Assembly: GCF_022213065.1 (NCBI RefSeq)
Contig: NZ_JAKLJA010000023.1
Location: forward strand, 1-64,000
Source: Paraburkholderia tagetis
Lineage (GTDB): Bacteria; Pseudomonadota; Gammaproteobacteria; Burkholderiales; Burkholderiaceae
Reading direction: 5' to 3'
Length of the DNA: 64,000 bases
Each line of letters starts with the position of its first letter. Within the stretch, counting starts at the first letter, position 1. Both the position numbers and the translations under genes were made by a program. The notes under the pieces are model-generated. The model searched no databases and was not told where the DNA came from. It was given only the letters and a program-made list of their open reading frames with translations. This document shows positions 61,587-64,000 of the stretch, one piece after another.

Positions 61587-61601
61587 GGGACGCGTTCATA
61601 T
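61587..61601. repeat. right inverted repeat of the IS110/IS1111-type element
   Basis: The reverse complement of 60180-60194. Its last base is also the last base of the virB4 stop codon. Confidence 0.8.
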
Positions 61602-63997
61602 CAATTCTCCGCTGTGAGTTCCGTCTCGGGCGTGCGATTGCGCTTGCCCTTGCGGCGCGCCTGGAACAGCTGCATGCGCAGATCCGTATCGCCGTGGGCC
61701 TCGCGCGTGCACTCCTCCCAGATCGCCACGTTATCGAGACTGCTGGACAGCACCGCGATTTCGTCGTTCATGCCACCCAGATCCAGCGTTGCAAACGCCG
61801 ACTGGTTGCTCTGCTTGATCAGGAAGGTGCGCGACTCCTTGGAGAGCCGCTTGAGCGTGTCGAACTCGCGATCGGTCAGGTTCAGGAGCTTGTAGCCGCC
61901 GCGCGTCGCATCCGGATTCGGCAGATAGATCTTGGTCGCCGTCAGGTCGCGGATCTCGGCGAATACCGGGCACTGGATCGCATCTTCCGGAGACTGCGAA
62001 TCCAGGATCATGAATTCGTCGGCCTTGCGGCCCGTCTTCAGCGACTTGCGGATCAGCTCCTGCGTGGTCGGGTAGCTCGCCGGCAGCCAGAATTCGGCGA
62101 TCACCGTCGCGAGCAGCCCGCCCTTCTTCTGCATCTGGTCCTTGAGGTACAGCAGGTGTGCGAGGACCGGCTCCGTGGCGGCATAGTCCTTCTTCAGGAA
62201 GTCCGTGACGTCGAAACCGATGCGGCGCACGTCAGCGATGTTCGTCAGCGTGCTCGGCACGTTGTCCAGCGCCCAGGCGAATCGACCGTTAGTTGCGCCG
62301 CACCACTGGCTCAGGCGCAGCCACAGGCTGTTTTCCTCGCCCGTGTCCGGAATCGACTCCAGCAGGCGACTGAAAGTCCTGTGCTCGATGTTCTCCAGCT
62401 TCATCACCGTGTCGACGGCATGCTTGATCTGCCGCTGGTCGTCGGCGCTGAGCTTGCCGTTCTCGTCGCGGCAGCATGCGCCCACCAGGTCATACAGGTG
62501 CGCGAGGTTGCGCTTCGTCTCGGGCAGGCCGAACGGCGCAAGACCCGTCGGCTCGCCTTCGCGCAGCGTGTAGTAGAGCGCGCCCATCTCCTCGAGGAAG
62601 ATCCGCAGGCCCTGATCGAGGTCGAGCGCGAAGATCTTCGGGTCGAAACGCTCGAGGAACGCGAGCAGCATCGTTTCGAGCGTTGTCTTGCCCGTTCCCG
62701 TCGAACCGAGAATCAGCGTGTGGCCGGCCACCTTCTCGCCGACGCTGTCTTCATCCAGGCGTGAAGCGTGGCAGTTCAGGCTGAACAGGCTCTTCGCGAC
62801 CGTCTGCACGGGCATGAGTGCCGAGCCATCACCGAGCGGATTGCCGCGCGCCTTGCCGGCCGAATAGGTGTGCATCGAGAACGACGACGCGAGACTGCGG
62901 GTCGACTTCGGCATCGGCCGTGGCTTCGTCCTGAATCCCGGCACCTGGCTCATGTACGTGAACGGCGCCGACGCCGTCGCCTTCACGAACTTGAAGCCGC
63001 AGTCGTTCAGCGCCCGGCTCGTCACGTACGCGCCGTTACTGATCGCCTTCTCCGGCGTGTCGCCATACACGATGAGCGCACCGTGATAGTCGCCGAAGGC
63101 AAGGTCGCGCCCGGCGATCAGCGCGACCGCCTGTTTCAGCTCGTCAATCTGGTGCTTCGCCTTGTCTTCGACCGAATTCAGGTTGTTGATCTGGTCTTCG
63201 ATCGCCTTCATCGCCTCAGCGGTGCTCAGACAGCCGAAGCTCTGCGTGAGGGTGAATTCGACCGGCAGCGACAGCAGCGGATTCGTCTGCCCCCAGCCTG
63301 CCTTCGGAAAATCCTTCAGGTCGTAGCAGACCGCGAAGCGCGTCGAGCGGTCGGTGCGTATCTCGACCGTGTCATAGTGGAAATGCAGGTGCGACGTCGG
63401 GATCAGCTCGCGTCCCGTCGCCTGCGTGACCGGCACACGTTCATCGATGCCGTTCACCAGCTCGCCGATGAACTGGTATGGCTCGGAGAACAGGATGCCG
63501 TTGTGCCCGTACGTTTCCAGCAGCTGCGGATCATAGGACACGAGGGCCTTCGTCAGCCCTTCGCCTAGTTCCTCGAGCTCGCGCACCGTTTCGTCCAGGT
63601 CATCGCCCTGAAGGATCACGGTGATGTAGAAACTGTTCTCGAAGTGGTCGTGCTTGCGGAATCGCTGCAGGTACTTGTCGACGGCCTGCTGGATGAACGG
63701 GTTGTAGAAACGGTACTCGTCTCCGAACGACACGCGCCGCCGGCGGAACGTGGTCCACAGCGACAGGCGGTTGCCCTTCTCCAGCGTCATCGCGGCCAGT
63801 TGACGGTTCCAGCTGTCGTAGCGGGCCTCGATCTCGCCGCGGCTGACCGATTCGAACGGCACGCCGTTCACGCGCAGCACCATCATGGCGCCGCCGCTGT
63901 CGATGCTCGTCGCACTGACCGACACCGGGCGACCGAAGCGCGGCAGCTTGTCCTCTGCGGCCGCGACGAGCCGGTTCAGCTCGTTGCTCACGCGCAT
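61601..63997 (-). CDS. virB4: VirB4-type secretion ATPase
   Basis: 798-aa ATPase of the type IV secretion inner membrane. Walker A is ILGSTGTGKTTLETML (near residue 432). The region that should be Walker B reads ATVIAEFWLP (near 630), where the usual Asp before the Glu is Ala. Other family parts are LLAFLERFDPKIFALDLDQ and EIRDLTATKIYLPNPDA. It is the first complete gene of the operon in the window; its ribosome site and the virB1-3 genes lie past the right edge. The IS element abuts its stop, and the C-terminus (RNRTPETELTAEN) looks natural. Confidence 0.93.
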   Translation of the reverse strand: MRVSNELNRLVAAAEDKLPRFGRPVSVSATSIDSGGAMMVLRVNGVPFESVSRGEIEARYDSWNRQLAAMTLEKGNRLSLWTTFRRRRVSFGDEYRFYNPFIQQAVDKYLQRFRKHDHFENSFYITVILQGDDLDETVRELEELGEGLTKALVSYDPQLLETYGHNGILFSEPYQFIGELVNGIDERVPVTQATGRELIPTSHLHFHYDTVEIRTDRSTRFAVCYDLKDFPKAGWGQTNPLLSLPVEFTLTQSFGCLSTAEAMKAIEDQINNLNSVEDKAKHQIDELKQAVALIAGRDLAFGDYHGALIVYGDTPEKAISNGAYVTSRALNDCGFKFVKATASAPFTYMSQVPGFRTKPRPMPKSTRSLASSFSMHTYSAGKARGNPLGDGSALMPVQTVAKSLFSLNCHASRLDEDSVGEKVAGHTLILGSTGTGKTTLETMLLAFLERFDPKIFALDLDQGLRIFLEEMGALYYTLREGEPTGLAPFGLPETKRNLAHLYDLVGACCRDENGKLSADDQRQIKHAVDTVMKLENIEHRTFSRLLESIPDTGEENSLWLRLSQWCGATNGRFAWALDNVPSTLTNIADVRRIGFDVTDFLKKDYAATEPVLAHLLYLKDQMQKKGGLLATVIAEFWLPASYPTTQELIRKSLKTGRKADEFMILDSQSPEDAIQCPVFAEIRDLTATKIYLPNPDATRGGYKLLNLTDREFDTLKRLSKESRTFLIKQSNQSAFATLDLGGMNDEIAVLSSSLDNVAIWEECTREAHGDTDLRMQLFQARRKGKRNRTPETELTAEN

Positions 63998-64000
63998 GGC

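Larger units (their letters stand above)
60180..61601 (-). mobile_element. IS110-family (IS1111-like) element inserted in the virB operon
   Basis: The 1422-bp span is bounded by a perfect 15-bp inverted repeat (60180-60194 and 61587-61601), as expected for the IS1111 subgroup. It carries one transposase gene, about 263 noncoding bases on its 3' side and about 109 on its 5' side. The right edge coincides with the last base of the virB4 stop codon, so the insertion lies between virB4 and the next virB-operon gene. The longer 3' flank is the expected place for the bridge RNA in this subgroup. Confidence 0.8.

Noticed and set aside
1..64000. CRISPR arrays, tRNA or rRNA genes, integrase gene
   Set aside because: Looked for by eye; no regularly spaced repeats, cloverleaf-like segments, rRNA stretches or tyrosine/serine integrase motifs were seen.

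Overview
High-GC, beta-proteobacterial DNA, most likely Burkholderiaceae (Paraburkholderia/Caballeronia/Burkholderia). The evidence is the 16-strand porins ending in a C-terminal Phe, the IS256/IS110/IS6/IS21 complement, the cluster of universal stress proteins with an FNR-type regulator, and a plasmid-type VirB/VirD4 conjugation system. No rRNA, tRNA, CRISPR array or integrase was seen. The lack of an integrase next to the conjugation genes favours a (mega)plasmid, or a replicon that has absorbed one.

Layout. 0-2.6 kb: an IS256-family and an IS110-family element lie tail to tail with abutting stop codons. 2.7-17 kb: a low-oxygen/stress island resembling the lxa (low-oxygen-activated) locus of B. 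cenocepacia. It encodes a beta-CASP nuclease, a CHASE-PAS histidine kinase with a NarL-type regulator, a single-domain receiver, an FNR homologue with all four cluster cysteines, a small cytochrome c, an HPF-like protein, a DUF1488 protein, three universal stress proteins, an Hsp20, an LRAT-fold protein, a CBS-BON protein and a DUF1275 membrane protein. At least six transcription units here are preceded by TTGAY-N4-RTCAA-type boxes, so the FNR encoded inside the island probably drives it. 17-32 kb: AraC and MocR regulators, then a long minus-strand catabolic cluster (DUF3870, glutarate 2-hydroxylase CsiD/GlaH, L-2-hydroxyglutarate oxidase LhgO with a frameshift, hydantoinase/oxoprolinase subunits B and A, an NCS1 permease and a porin), with a divergent sigma54 activator. 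I read this as uptake and ATP-dependent opening of a cyclic amide feeding C5 dicarboxylate oxidation to 2-oxoglutarate.

32-40 kb: an accessory zone with a protein carrying two related repressor-like modules, IS21 and IS6 remnants, an MFS gene cut off after about 53 codons, a second porin plus NCS1 permease pair, a ParDE toxin-antitoxin pair, and an HTH/DUF2442-like protein. 40.4-64 kb: conjugation and maintenance genes, all on the minus strand and mostly translationally coupled. In transcription order they are virB4, an IS110/IS1111-type insertion, a membrane protein, virB5, virB6, an entry-exclusion-like lipoprotein, virB7, virB8, virB9, virB10, virB11, a GntR/FCD regulator, virD4, a DUF5710/LPD7 protein, stbB, a stbC-like gene, small membrane proteins, a secreted HNH-like protein, trbM, mobC, a MOBP relaxase and a truncated-looking Rep-like protein. 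VirB1-VirB3 would lie beyond the right edge.
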